64,000 bases of DNA from Fragum whitleyi (GCA_948146395.1 OX411552.1:9815686-9879685); one strand, 5' to 3'; positions 1-11,940 are shown, numbered from the stretch's first letter. Notes: generated from the letters alone by a model not told the origin. Made by a program: numbers and translations.

Positions 1-2294
1 GCAGCTTTATGACATCATGTAAACTAAGAAAATGGCCGCAAAAAAAAAAAGCAGAACAACCTATTTTTCATTCCCAAAATTCGATCGATTCTACAATTTT
101 AAACAAAAAGTTCATGTGTGTATATTTAAGCAAAAAGATTCCTGTTTTGGTCTCAGTGTTTTCATTTTAATTTCAACAGATTACGGACATTAATTTTAGG
201 TACTTTCCTCAACTGCGCAGGTTTAGCCGACGAAAACTGCGTTGATAATACGCGACGGTGCCTCTGTTCATCACCGGATTGTGTAATTCTAGTGACATTT
301 TGTTCTAGATAAAATGGCTTTTACATAGCTATAATGGTCAACGAGTACATTAGTGTATTGATTTTTTTGTACAACCAATATCTTTACACGAATTTTGTAC
401 TTGACTTTCTTAAGTGCGCAGGGTTAGCCGACAGCACAGTATATGTTCCTATTTTGCTTAAGCTACTGTCACATAAACACTCTGTTTTCTTTGGTGAGGC
501 ATCACTGATGACTTAATGTAGAATAGTTGATGAAATTGATGACAAATTTCTGATAAGTTGACATCTAATTCATTCATTGGATGCAATGCCCTGTGAATGG
601 ACCGGGCTAGGTCTAATCATCTGGTTGGCTCAGGTTTCCTTTTTTACAACACAGACATAGAGTTTTATTATCTTTTCTGACCTGTTTACTTCATTTTGGA
701 ATCAGCCACTTTCGTTGGCGACCCGACTAGTCAACGGCATCTAGTAGGATTAATGACCATGCAATTTCTGTCTGGTATGCAGGAAACTCGACAGGTCGAA
801 AGGTTCGAGGTCCGAAAAATTGACATCATATTCAACTGTCGATTTCTTTGGCGATCCTAGTATTCTCAAATAAGATCAATGTCCAGTCTTAACGAAGCTT
901 ATTTTAAATCCAGCCAATGGTTTTCAAGATTAAAATCTGGAAACATGAGAATTTTTCCAAAAAGTTTTTTTTATTGGAGTTCAGTTGCGTGTGTAAATGG
1001 CGACTTTTTATTCAAAGGAAATAATCTTTACAACATGATGGTAGGTAATTTGCTGTGGACGCCTGCGGATAAATTAAAAAATATGCTTGGAAAAATATAA
1101 TTTTCATATTTCGTTTAATTTCTTTCGTTATTTATGTTTTAATTGAATGATTGAACGCAACGTTCAATTTGATTGAACGGTCGGATTTAGCATGGAAAGC
1201 GTTCAATCCAATCAGAAGAAAAAACGTTCAGCGGGCAATCACGATCATTCATAAACGTTCAATCACCGCTCAGCGTTCAATCACGTCCCAATCGGATTGT
1301 CAAATTCCTGATGTTCCGTACTGTAGTATATGCAAAAAGTCATAGTAAAAACTCTTACAAAAAGGCTCCAGCAGTTATCGTCCTTGATAGTCTTGGTAGC
1401 TCTTGTGATGGTGAACAACATTCCAAGTTTCATAAAGATATCTTCAATATCGACTGAAATTCGTCGAAGTTTAAAGTTTGTCATGCCTACGCCAACGCTA
1501 ATGCCAAAACCAACTCAAACGACACCAAAGGTGATCATAATACCTTGGGTTTTGATTGGTTCAATTGAAAAACATTGTTTGAAATATGAAGGCCCCATCA
1601 CTTAACATTCAAAAGCTAAAGCCACTATTAAAGTTTTTATTTTTTCTTAAATCTGACCTTGAAAAACGACCTTGACCTTGACTGATGACCTTGAACTTGG
1701 TACCAACAGAAGGTCTAGTCCCAGGCAATCATCATGGGAAATCTGAAGGCCCTATCACAAATCACTCAAAAGTAATGGCAAATATTAAAGTTTTTTTTAA
1801 ACAATTTTAACCTTTAAAAATGACCTTGACCTTGACCGATGACCATAAACTTGGTACTTACAGAAAGTTTTTGTCCCAAGCAATCATCGTATGAAATATG
1901 AAGGCTTTATCCCTTACAATTCTGAAGTTATTACCAAGGTCAAAGTTTGTAACGCCAACGCCAACGCGAAGGACGCCAAGGTGATCATAATACCCCGGGT
2001 TTTCTTCGAAAACAGCCGAGCTAAAATCGAGTTAAAAGGCATCCATTGACGAGACAGTTAATCAACAACATTTATTAATTAATGACATGCATAAGCATAA
2101 TTAAAAGTCTTATTATTCCATAATTATGGATCAAAGTATTGCTTATTCAGTCTAGTCCATAGTCATATAGTGTCATTGGGTATTCTGTTTCATACCGAAA
2201 AAAATTACTCAAACAATTACGTTTCTGGATTCAAGAACGAGGTTTCAATTACAGTTTGGCGGCTCAAGCAAGAAAAAACATTTCACTATTTCAG
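1..2294. other. Non-coding sequence upstream of CuAO locus A exon 3
   Basis: No exon 1 or exon 2 of locus A was found here. I looked for the transmembrane exon and for a Cys-Pro exon end like those of loci B and C. The short ORFs lack recognisable domains. The stretch holds a cluster of GTTCAATC-type octamers (1152-1290) and an imperfect GACCTTGA-rich tandem repeat (1487-2006). It is either locus A intron 2 or sequence upstream of a truncated gene. Confidence 0.6.
1487..2006. repeat. GACCTTGACCTTGA-rich imperfect tandem repeat
   Basis: Two diverged units of about 160 bp (near 1630 and 1789) share the motifs AAAGTTTTT, TGACCTTGACCTTGAC, a TTGGTAC word and a CAATCATC word. They are bracketed by two copies of a sequence ending GGTGATCATAATACC (about 1530 and 1980). 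The same GGTCAAGGTCA vocabulary recurs in the array at 29640-30270, so this is probably a degenerate member of the same broad class. Confidence 0.55.
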
Positions 2295-2534
2295 AACAGA
2301 ACCAAGAACGGCATGGGACGGAAGTGACCCAGAGATATTTGCGCCACTCACTGCGGATGAAATGACGTCAATCAAGATCTTCATGAGGACCAATGGCTTT
2401 ATTTCTTTGACAGACCCGCCCCTCGGCGATCCAACAAGTCTGAAATATAACTATATTACTTATATGTATCTACACCCACCCAATAAAGAGGCGGTTCTTA
2501 ATTACAGAGCTGGAAACGGGCCTTATCCTGGAAG
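2295..2534 (+). CDS. CuAO locus A exon 3
   Basis: This 240-nt exon is flanked by an acceptor (TATTTCAG) and a donor (AG/GTAAAT). It starts with the last base of a split Arg codon and ends two bases into another. The protein reads as the first extracellular domain: TEPRTAWDG, then FAPLTADEM, and finally NGPYPGR. It matches exon 3 of loci B (14898-15137) and C (62803-63042) in length, phase and sequence. It corresponds to the start of the first N-terminal (D2-like) domain of animal CuAOs. An open stretch runs upstream into the intron and is not coding in this reading. Confidence 0.85.
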
Positions 2535-5079
2535 GTAAATCATAACTTAACTTAATTATATTTTCATGCATTTTGAATGATACAGTTATCTGTTTTTCGA
2601 TTTGAATAACTTAATTGCATTATGCAAAACCCCAAATAGCATTTGCTTGGAGTTAAAAGTCGTATTCCAACAATTTGAAATGTGTGTGAAGGGCAAACAT
2701 CGAGCAGCTAAGACAGCCTCAAACTGTAAATATAAAATACCTAATGGTTTACAAATACATTGATGCCTTATCTATCTACAAAACGCACAGAAAAGACTCT
2801 GAACAGTTTGTGCAGATGTACAGGCAGGTCAGAGTCTTTGCTTTGCGCACATTCGAAATTGTTGTAAATCTCACGCACAGGCTCATTTATCACCCGACCG
2901 TCTAAAATTGGTTTAAGTCTGGCCAGCGATCGAAATCATGATCCTAAATATTCATTTTTATTTTCTAGTCTTGTCCCGCGAAGTCAATTAAAGAACAAAG
3001 GTGCATTCTTGGAGGTTTTACCCAAACTTTTCAGCCTATAAGAATGTCCAGTTTTATGGAGGAATTAAAGAAAAAAAACTTGCTTAAAATAATTTACATT
3101 CGATCATTTTCAGACATGCCACAGTTCACGTGGTCAGAGGTGATCGAAATCCCCCAGACTATATGCAATACAAGGTTGGACCTCTTCATTCCAACACTAT
3201 GACAGCAACACAGCTCTATAATGACGGTCAACTTCACTATAACAGTCGTCCATTCGACATCGTTGACAATACCCTTTATTACTACATTCTCTGCCAAGAC
3301 TTTCAGATTCTGAAACCTTTACTGGAAGAAAGCTTCGACGGTGCTTCTTGTTCAGACCAAACTCCTGATTTCAAAATAAATATCGTCTATGGTCCCCCTG
3401 GGTTGAAATCAGCGGAACGAGATTTGAAAGCTATGGTATATTTTAATCCTCTCGACCCAGATTACTTGCTTCTCAACGGCCTGCCTTTAGCAGCAACAGT
3501 TCACTCTCCCGGGACGGAGTTCAGTGACTGGTATGTATATGATTATTACTACCTCAACCAGGGACCCTACCAGAACGCGTCAGCCTTATTGGATGCATAT
3601 AACAGTGGCACAATCCGCAAAATAGCATTGCCTACCGGTTTTAGACAAACAGTTCTAGATCGTCACCTCATAGATAGGGATCCTAATGCACCATTCAGAG
3701 ATAGAGCCCATATACCTCCACCTAGAACGTACGAACCTGAAGGACCGAGATATAAGATTAAAGGTCATCATGTGGATTGGATGGGTTGGAGTTTTGATGT
3801 CACATCTGGTCAACTCAGAGGACCCGGACTGTTTTCAGTAATGTACAAAGGAGAGAGTATCGCGTATGAGTTGTCGCTCAACGAAATAGCCGTTATCTAC
3901 AGCTATGGTGCTGCCGGCGAGACTGACATCATATATGGGGACTCTGCGTACGGTATCGGACAATCGTCTGGTGTTGTAGAAACAGTCGATTGCCCCGAGC
4001 ATGCAACGTTACTGGAGACTAGTTTTTGGCATGGCGTTTTTTGACCTTTGGTTTTTAAGACGATTTGCGTCTTTGAGGCTGACGCAGAACATGCGCTTGC
4101 ACGGCATAAAGGTTATGCTTTCGAGGGCGGACTTAGAAATACTTACCTCGTGGTTAGGTCTCAAGTTGCTATTGGTAATTATGACTATATCATTGAATGG
4201 CATTTCTATTTAGATGGTAGAATTTATACAATTGCTAGTGCAAGTGGTTATATATTCGGAGGGTTCTGGGACACAGAAAATCCTTTTATGGGGTCCGACA
4301 AGAGTAGGGACGCTTTCGGCTATAGATTAAGACAATTCATTCATGGTAAAATGCATGACCATATGTTTGGTTTTAAAGTCGATTTAGACATCTTAGGAAC
4401 AGACAACACAATGGAAGTGGTGCACTGGAGAAGCGGGGATGTATTAACTGCTTTAAGAACTCAGGTACCGTCTATAAACGAGGTACCACCTTTCTTCCAA
4501 CACAATACTACTGGTTATGTTATATACGAATATATTGAAACAGAACAAGCCTACAAGTACAAACTTGATAATCCAGAATTTTGGTTGGTGGTGAACGAAG
4601 ATAAACGAAACCGATGGGGTCCGGCACGTGGGTACCAAATACATCCTGTCAGCACTGCGGCACAAATTATGCAAACTAGCCACCCTGCCATGGGAGCATT
4701 TTCCTTCTCGAAATATCACTGTGCTGTGACTAAAAGGAAGGAAGATGAGCAATATCTCTCAATGGCCAGCGACGTAAACAGGTTAGATCAACCAATAGGT
4801 GACTTGGATAAAATGCTTAACGATGAACCTATTAGAAAATCTGACATTGTTAACTGGGTTACCGTCGGTTTTATTCATCTCCCAACTGCAGAAGATGTCC
4901 CAATGACTAACCGAGTCGAAGCTGGTTTCATGCTTAAACCTTTCAACTTTTTCAACAGGACCGACATTTTCGACCTTCAGGTTTATTTTAACATGGAGAG
5001 TATGAATAAAACGGAGAGACCACCGCCAGTAACACCATGTAAAGAACCAATGTATAGTAATACCATGGGGACCGATTAA
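2295..5079 (+). CDS. CuAO locus A: membrane-type copper amine oxidase, exons 3-4 (possible pseudogene)
   Basis: Copper/topaquinone amine oxidases oxidatively deaminate primary amines to aldehyde, H2O2 and ammonia. By analogy with loci B and C this would be an extracellular enzyme on a single-pass anchor, but its exons 1-2 are not in the window. Exon 3 (2295-2534) and exon 4 (3114-5079) join as AG/A, restoring Arg. The catalytic Asp, the topaquinone Tyr in GNYDY, the HDH copper pair and the third His in HLPTAED are all present. The one defect is an in-frame TGA at 4042-4044, in a variable loop before the conserved ICVFE strand. The frame is open for about 930 nt before it and 1,035 nt after it. 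The substrate (histamine, polyamine or monoamine) cannot be told from sequence alone. Confidence 0.85.
3114..5079 (+). CDS. CuAO locus A exon 4 (catalytic region) with one internal TGA
   Basis: The acceptor is CATTTTCAG/A, and the reading begins (R)HATVHVVRG. Early parts form the second N-terminal domain. From GPRYKIKGHHVDWMGWSF onward comes the catalytic beta-sandwich. Visible active-site parts: catalytic Asp in YGDSAYGIG (codon 3940-3942); topaquinone Tyr in IGNYDY (codon 4180-4182); copper His at 4354-4356 and 4360-4362 (HDH); third copper His at 4876-4878. Sequons include QNAS, HNTT, FNRT and MNKT, as expected for a secreted domain. At 4042-4044 a TGA interrupts the frame where locus B reads GTGSRYMSF. 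Locus A is one codon shorter there but stays in frame. The real stop is TAA at 5077-5079. Confidence 0.85.
4042..4044 (+). other. In-frame TGA in CuAO locus A exon 4
   Basis: This is the only stop in an otherwise open 1,966-nt exon. It lies between FWHGVF and PLVFKTICVFE. It would remove the topaquinone Tyr and all copper ligands, so the truncated product would be inactive. Explanations are a recent null allele or pseudogene, a base error near the TTTTTT run at 4037-4042, or readthrough. I saw no selenoprotein signature and do not favour selenocysteine. Confidence 0.9.
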
Positions 5080-5575
5080 GACGTTGCCCTTTTCTATAGG
5101 TGTACGCATTTGAGTGAGTGATCAAATGTTCATTTTTGCCTTTTAACAGGCACGAATTTGCATTTATTTACCCACTTAAACTTGTGCATTTTCAATTTAT
5201 AGTCACAATAATCAGATTTTTTTCAGTATATCTTAATGACTTTTTTCCAATCTTTTTATCAAAGACATATTTAAGGAACTTCCCACTTGCCTACTCATTG
5301 ATATAATAATTTGATATTTCAACATTCATATTTTTCACAGAAATACCGAAATACAAAATCTAAATTTACTACTAGATCTGTTCGAAAAGAAAATCAGAAA
5401 AGGTTCTAACTTGCACAAAGTCGGGAAAATGTCAACACCAATGTATACATTTTGTTTCTAATTGAAACGGCACAATGGCCCGAAGTGACCATCCACATCA
5501 TAGAATTACCCTTGAAGAGGCACATTCAGCATTGCTTTTTCAATCGCTAACATATATCTATATATATAAAACGTC

Positions 5576-5702
5576 CTTAGTGTATTCTATGAAAAAATAT
5601 CAATCGAGGTCGGGGGGAATTGTTAATTGTCGAGGCTCTGACGAGACAATTATCAATTTCCACAACAGAGTTACATGTTATTTTTTTCATACAATACACT
5701 AA
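5576..5702. mobile_element. Short TIR element (MITE-like), TAGTGTATT ends
   Basis: The left end (TTAGTGTATTCTATGAAAAA) and right end (TTTTTTTCATACAATACACTAA) are inverted copies with one mismatch and one indel, enclosing about 80 bp. No coding capacity. Size and ends fit a non-autonomous DNA element. Confidence 0.6.
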
Positions 5703-5837
5703 GTACTTATTATAAATAAAGATATTTTCATCTTTCGATTTTGTTACCCTGCTTTCCTTCGATGATTCTAACAGAAATACAAGATTTTGCCTTGTTTCTA
5801 AAAATAACCGCATTTTGTCATTGGTCTATAAAAATCC

Positions 5838-5866
5838 ATGTGATATCATGAAAATATCACATGGGG
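5838..5866. repeat. Short hairpin, CCATGTGATAT arms
   Basis: CCATGTGATAT pairs with ATATCACATGG across a short spacer. No associated gene. Confidence 0.6.
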
Positions 5867-6086
5867 TATTATCACACGGATATTTGTAAAATTACAAGAT
5901 AATACATGCATCCAGTGATACTTTGCAAAATACTGAAAAAAAAAATATCAAATTTTCCTTGCACTTATAGATGGAAAGCTGGAGAAAATGGGTTGAACTA
6001 GAGCAGTAAACTGTTTTACAAGTATACCCCCATTTTGGCTGATCCCAAAAGAAATCACTTTCGCTATAATGGCCTCAGATAAATTT

Positions 6087-6440
6087 TGATACAGTTAATA
6101 AAGTCGTGAAATTGAAAGGGGAAATGTATTTGAAATGAATATGGAATGAAATTTTATAGAATGGAAAGAGCGAGTTTTGAATGTAAATATAAATATGCAT
6201 TGGGGAGGTAATACAATATCGCTCATTTCGTCAAATTGGACTAAATTCGCGATATTTTTTCCTCTTCCCTTTACAGTGGCAAAATGTGCATCCTTTTCTG
6301 TTTATTTGTGTTCGGGGATTAATCAATCTCTTAAGCCCAATTGCAGCCAATAAAACCGTGGAATGATATGATGGATATGAATGAAACGATTTCGACTTGT
6401 TTATTAAACGAATTTGCAGGGGTTTTTTTTGTTGTTGTTG

Positions 6441-6471
<31 letters not shown>

Positions 6472-6575
6472 ATGTCAATGGATTTTTAAATGAATGAATA
6501 TGGTTATTAAAGCGAGTGATTTGGAATGGTTTGAATCGAGAAAAGTTTCAATTTGACGATGCTACTAACTGTATG
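6087..6575. mobile_element. MITE family 1 copy (CAGTTA...TAACTG ends)
   Basis: The ends CAGTTAATAAAGTCGTGAAATTG and CAATTTGACGATGCTACTAACTG are inverted relatives. The interior carries the family words GGGGAGGTAATACAATATCGC and GAGCGAGTTTTGAATG, and a poly(T) stretch (6422-6468). Relatives occur at 33486-33921, 40997-41436 and 42410-42780. Confidence 0.6.
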
Positions 6576-7373
6576 TTTACAGGCCAAAATATCCTGTATC
6601 ATGTACCGGCTATTTTGCTTATCCTAACTACCAAATGTCTTGAGTATAATCACCATGGGTCATTTGAGAAGGCTTCGGATTTTCTTTCATTTAAGTGAAA
6701 AAAAGCTCATAAATAATTCATGTAATATATTGCAATCTTAAATATATCTATGAGAACTCAACACCTTTAGTTTAAATAATCTGACCCCACATAGTTTAGA
6801 ATAGTTTTATTACAAAAAGGTCTGTGACTTTTCACGCGATAAGGGGCCATCTGAAAGCTGCATTAAGCCTGTGACCCGTCCGCGAAATATGGTCATTTTT
6901 GGAACTTTCTAATATAAATATTTGAAAAAGAGAGTGGATTCAGTACAGGTCAACCAGAGGTCGAAATGTGAATATTCTTTCTCGGGATGGTAGATTGATC
7001 ATTTTAAGGTTCAGATAATTAGCAAAGTGTGAAAAGTTTCGATCCGAGTCAGTCTGCGCAGTCTGACTATGATCGACACTTCTAGTACAACATAAATAGT
7101 CCCCTTTCGCTTGACGGGTCACAAATGCCACATGAAAAGGGACTATGATGTAAATCCATAATCCAAACAATTGAAAATGAGATTGATTCTAGCAGAGGTG
7201 AACCGGGCATTGCATTTCGAAAATGATAATACACGAAGGTATAATAAGCATCTTAGATTAAGAAAGTTGTATGAAGGCAGGAAGTTTAGACCCTGGTCCG
7301 CCTGCACATGCCGCGCAGTCTGACAATTGCCCGCGATTTTTCGCACTTCCCAAGACAGGTCACATATCGAGGG

Positions 7374-7821
7374 CATTCGGAACACCACTCGGCCAATCTC
7401 ACGATCAACCTCAGATGTACATAGATGGACTATTTTTAAAAAAGTATAGGAAAACCTTGGAATAACTCGATGACGTCAGTTAAAATGGCGTTAGCCCTCG
7501 AAACTGCGAGTGAAAACATTAGACGTCGCCAACGCCACTCGTTTAAGTCACTGACGCGTATTCATCGAATCCTTATATTAATATCTTCAGATTCTTAAAT
7601 AACGGATGAAAAAATCTTAATTTTTGAGAATGATTCGTCATTCTCAAAAATTAAGATTTTTCAGCCGTTATTTACTGTAAAAAAATATAAATCTACAGTG
7701 CTAGTTTTTCTTACACTGTTTCCGCCTAACAAAATGCACGATTTCGTTACATACCCATCCGCCTTACATACATCCGAGGTATGTTGTAGTTTACGGAAAT
7801 GGCCGAGTGATGTTCCTAATG
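7374..7821. mobile_element. TIR element, CATTCGGAACA family, with central hairpin
   Basis: The left end (CATTCGGAACACCACTCGGC) and right end (GGCCGAGTGATGTTCCTAATG) are inverted copies. The element is about 450 bp. Its centre is a near-perfect hairpin at 7596-7672. The same TIR family appears at 8102, 57854-58650 and 61573-61742. Confidence 0.65.
7596..7672. repeat. Near-perfect 36-bp-arm hairpin
   Basis: The arm begins AAATAACGGATGAAAAAATC and its inverted partner ends GATTTTTCAGCCGTTATTT, around a TTCG loop. It lies in the middle of the TIR element at 7374-7821 and is probably part of that element. Confidence 0.8.
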
Positions 7822-8101
7822 ATATCGAGGGTTATCACAAGACTGAACTAATTGTATATTACGTTAGTCTTACTCTGAACCACCGATATATGAAAACGAG
7901 ATTTGACTTAGCAAATATCAACAAGAGGTAATATTACACATAAATAGTGTTGAAAGAGATGAGTTTCGTTCTCTTAAATACAAAAAGTTTCGATCACGAT
8001 CAGCCTGCACAGTAGGGCCTGGTAGATACGTTATTACTTCCATATATTGCCATTCACGCGTGCCGGGACAATTGAAAAGGAGATTCAAATACAAGTTCAA
8101 T

Positions 8102-9640
8102 CATTCGGAACATCGCTCGGACTTTTCCGTAAACTGGAAAATACCTCGGACGTAAGTGAAGTAATTTTCGGTCATGTATTCGGCTTCTGGTTGTAATTTG
8201 GTCAAAACGCTTGAAGAAAAAAAATCCTTTAATACTCTCCGATCATCAAAGTATACTTAGCAAAAAAAAGAAACTTTACATGAATTACTGAGGACTGTAG
8301 TGTCTCTATGAAACCCTAAAGAATACAGATGTTACGATTACATGAAACTTGAAGGCAATATCCGTCAGTTTATGGAAGGGTCAGTACCGGTTGTTTGTAA
8401 AATGAGGATTTTATTGGTAGTCAAAGGACAAAGGGGTCGTTTTCAAAAATCACAGAAATGAATTCAAGATTGTCGGTGATGTTTTGAGTATAGGTCATTG
8501 ACGTTTTCGTGCTTAAAGTCGTTCCAATATCATGATAGACAAACGTCTGATCTAAACATGCATACTTGTATTGCAGTTATCCTTCCTTTGATGGAATTAA
8601 TTGAAGAATATGCGATGGTAACAGGGCCTCTACATGACGTCACAAGTGGCCTATCTTATCTCGGCCATCACTTCATGTGGTTGTAACGGATTTTTTGATA
8701 ATTGATATTGGTTTAAAGGTTACTTTCGAAAGTTTTACATTTAAAATTCGACGGCTGGTGCATCTATCCATAGTTTCTTGTCGTTTCTCACAGTACGACC
8801 AGAGCTTTCATCTGAGGCACCAGTCGCCATTCTCTACTAGGCGTATCACTTGCCAATTGTGTGGAAGAGAAATGAGACTTATCACAATGCTTTTTGTCAA
8901 ATATGGGATGAAAGATGGCCGAGCCAGAGGTCGAACCCACGACCCGATGATTGAAAACCAGACGCGTAACCCATTGTCCTAACCGGGCGCGGCAGTTCGA
9001 ACCAGAGATGTTAAAATGTGAATTGCCTGTCCCGAGTAGCCAAACTTAAGAGTGGCGTTTTAAACAGACATTCAAGCTCTATGTATACCTGTAGTCTGAT
9101 TTCTGCCTTTATTCGATTGTTGTTATATACCCATTTCAATAAAAATGTACAAACAATTTTGTTTTTTCGTGCCGATGCTAAGGAATGGGTGAGACTGAGT
9201 ATCAAAAATCACACAAAATGGACTTTGGGTAGCTCAACACGAGTATGTGACCAAAACCGGAAGTTACAGACGCATTAGTTCGGGCTCGCTTCAATCGCGC
9301 AAAATGCTGCGACTTTGTAGTCTCTGTAGCTAGCCCAACTAACACATGTAAATAAGGTTGGCCTATAGACACTGTAACTAATTCAAAACAGACCATCAAG
9401 TATGTACAGTTTCTTTTTTTGCTAAGTATATATCTATTGGGCATTTTATGATTTGATGACAAAACGCAGTATCAAATAATAAGATGTCAAGTTTTAACAC
9501 CTCGATGATTTTGTTTTTCGTAACGTCATCTTCATTAATGTTTGTGACGTCACCATATACCCTCGTGCGAAATGTCTGCGCCCTCATTATTCCCAAGGTC
9601 TATTCCGTAGAATCGCCGAAAGTTTCCGAGTGAAGTTCAA
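8102..9640. mobile_element. Large degenerate foldback element, CATTCGGAACA family
   Basis: The left half begins CATTCGGAACATCGCTCGG, as in the 57854 copy. Inner segments mirror each other: AGTATACTTAGCAAAAAAA at about 8250 against TTTTTTTGCTAAGTATATA at about 9415. The right part near 9500-9640 matches the 58100-58230 arm (AATCGCCGA, TCTATTCCGTAG and GACGTCA words). The outermost right end is not clear and a tRNA-like SINE remnant (8928-9001) sits inside. Confidence 0.45.
8928..9001 (-). repeat. tRNA-like SINE head (degenerate)
   Basis: On the minus strand the acceptor ends GCCGCGC and GCTCGGC pair with one mismatch. A B-box-like GTGGGTTCGACCTC precedes the 3' side. The anticodon arm does not fold well, so this is read as a tRNA-derived repeat and not a tRNA gene. 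Confidence 0.5.
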
Positions 9641-10541
9641 TAAGACGTTTTTAGCTCGACTGTTTTCGTAAATAATGTCATCACCTTGGCGTCGTTACCG
9701 CCGGCAATGTGGTTCGTGTGCTAAATTTTAACCTTGGTCATATTTCCATTGTTGTTGAAGATGTCTTCATGAAACTTGACATGAGTTTTAACCTTTACGA
9801 GAGCTATCCTGCCTATCAATAGGGATAACTCTGAAAGCATTTTGATTAGAGTAGTGTCCCTTATCGACTAGGATATTTCGTTATTCAACACCTACAGACG
9901 AGCGTTGGCACCCTTGGATTGTGTTCTTATCTAAAAAGGACGACCATTTAAATTAGAAAAAAATCGGTCGAAAGTTTCTATCCTGCCAGTCGACACAACC
10001 CGCAGAGATTGGACAAAGTATTTCCTATCTAGCAGGTTCCTTTTCGGTGGCCCCTATAGCCATACTCGTAAAAAGTCCATGGTCAGTCTAGGAATTTCGC
10101 ATTAGAAATGTTTGAAATATAGATTTGGCTCAGCATATATCAGCCAGAGTTAAGATTTCAAACAAGAGAGACATGTGGACCTGTATCGCTCTACCGGACA
10201 GATGTCACACAAACAGAATATTGAAATATGTAAATGGTCAGCAATTGTGCTATGATTACCTTCGTCAAAAGTATGCCTCAAAACTATTTCAATCAACAAA
10301 ATACACGATAAATAAGCAAGAAAAAAATTTCATGTATTGTCCCAGAGCTATCACCTGACTATGCAAATCAGAGAAAATGGGAAGAATACCAATGGATATT
10401 TCACCCAAGAAAAGTTTGGTACGATATCTGTTGATAGTTTTTGAAACGTCACCAAATGATACTTCCGGTTAAAATCTTTATTTCGGTCTCTCTGAAATTT
10501 TAAGTTTTCAATATGTACAGTCAAATCTAGCTTAGTGGCCA

Positions 10542-10678
10542 CCTGTATTCAGAAAGAAACATGAAAACGTTAGCGAAGCGCTTTCGAAATGGTACCTCGC
10601 TTTGCACGTATGTGCACGTGCAAAGCGGGGTATTATCTCAAAGCGCTTGCGAAGCGCTTTTACATCCTTAACACGGGG
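10542..10678. mobile_element. Palindromic mini-element, GCACGTGCAAAGCGGGG core (copy 1)
   Basis: Inverted arms (GTTAGCGAAGCGCTTTCGAA against AAAGCGCTTGCGAAGCGCTT) flank a core GCACGTATGTGCACGTGC. Closely related copies lie at 12740-12868 and 13114-13249. No ORF. Confidence 0.65.
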
Positions 10679-11039
10679 TTGTATAAAATAAGCGACTACA
10701 GAGTTCCCAAATGGAGCAAATGCACTGAAATTAACCTGCATAAAGTATTCACACGCCTTCAGGAAGCACTTCTCGAATGTCCCTTGGGTGCATGTGTAAT
10801 ACAGGTTTGTCTGTACCATAAAAGTCACAATAAATATGAAATTAGCCACGCCCATGGAAATGGTACTCCTTTACTCCTTTATCATAGATTTTTGAAAGTT
10901 TTGTTTGAGATCAAACGGTAATTAAAAGAAAATAACACCTTGTTTGATTACTTTAAACAAATGCGCTAAACAATCCCGCCAATAAAATTATTTTTTCGTA
11001 ATAGTTCAGAAAAATATTCGAAAATCTTAAGCCTTAAAA

Positions 11040-11180
11040 ACGTCGCAACATTTCGGAACTCGCAGTCTTTAACAATGTTACTCGAGGTTTCCTAATGAAA
11101 TCATTAGGAGACCATTAGGAGACCTCGGTTAAAGTTTATAACCCCCGAAACGTTACGGTACTATAATGGATCCACTACAT
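11040..11180. mobile_element. Foldback element related to the 43075-43231 MITE
   Basis: The arms GAGGTTTCCTAATGA and CATTAGGAGACCTCG form a hairpin. The outer words (ATTTCGGAAC, CCGAAACGTT, GATCCACTAC) match the 43-kb element. The left terminus is degenerate. Confidence 0.5.
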
Positions 11181-11503
11181 TAAGATGATTTGTGACGGCG
11201 ATAACACTATATCGACGACAACGTAGAGAAGGCTCAAGCAATAACCGCGCTTTTCCGCGAAAATAGACGAGCTTAGAATGCAACATCACGTTTTAGTTGT
11301 ACATGTACGTATATGTGACCTATATGACTTATGTTCTATTCTGTAGCTGGGTAAAAGATATGGACAAATGATATAAAGAAAACCGTTCGAAAATACTGGG
11401 ATTAAACATTTTATTCAAAACTCGGATTGCTTTATTGGAAAAATATGTATCTGAGACAAGAAGCTATCTGCGTTTAACAATAGGGTATTGAAGGTAAAAT
11501 AAG

Positions 11504-11940
11504 TTTTTTTCTTTAATGCTTTTCGGTGGTTTATCGAGAAAAAACGGTAGATTATCACTTGATAATCTCACCGCAAAAGCAGTGAAATTATCAAAGATTT
11601 ATACCCTGCTTTTGTGCATTTCATCCTATCTGACGTCATCTATGCGGGGCGAAATAAGTGACGTCACAATGAACGAACGTTGCGTAGCAATCTCGCGCAA
11701 AATGACGTGCTTTACGAAAACATGTCCTAGAAATTTCACATTTCGTCTAATTTTTGCATTAAGGAAATAGAATAATCGTTTGTTTTTCGAGTAAGATCGA
11801 TTGATATTTCAATTCGCGAACAACAAAAGCTATATTTTCACTCGTTGCTCCGCAACTCGTAAAAATATAGGGTTTTTTTTTGTTCACTCAATGAATATAA
11901 ATCGATCTTACCCCGAAACTAACGATCATACTCTATGTCT
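11504..11940. repeat. Dispersed 0.4-kb repeat, copy 1 (second copy 36393-36801)
   Basis: It is nearly colinear with 36393-36801, beginning TTCTTTAATGCTTTTCGGTG and ending CTCTATGT. It contains two TGACGTCA-type palindromes and an internal inverted repeat (GTAAGATCGATT against AATCGATCTTAC). It is non-coding and is probably a non-autonomous mobile element. Confidence 0.65.

Noticed and set aside
879..1345. Short ORFs upstream of locus A as missing exons 1-2
   Set aside because: No transmembrane exon or Cys-Pro-ending stalk with the right phase. Composition is like surrounding non-coding DNA.
4042..4044. Selenocysteine at the TGA of locus A
   Set aside because: The position is a variable loop with no redox role in CuAOs, locus B has no Cys there, and I could not identify a SECIS element by eye.
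9018..9278. Overlapping ORFs of 60-110 codons between 5 and 13 kb
   Set aside because: They fall in AT-rich repeats and foldback elements, many start with non-ATG codons, and none has a motif or splice context.
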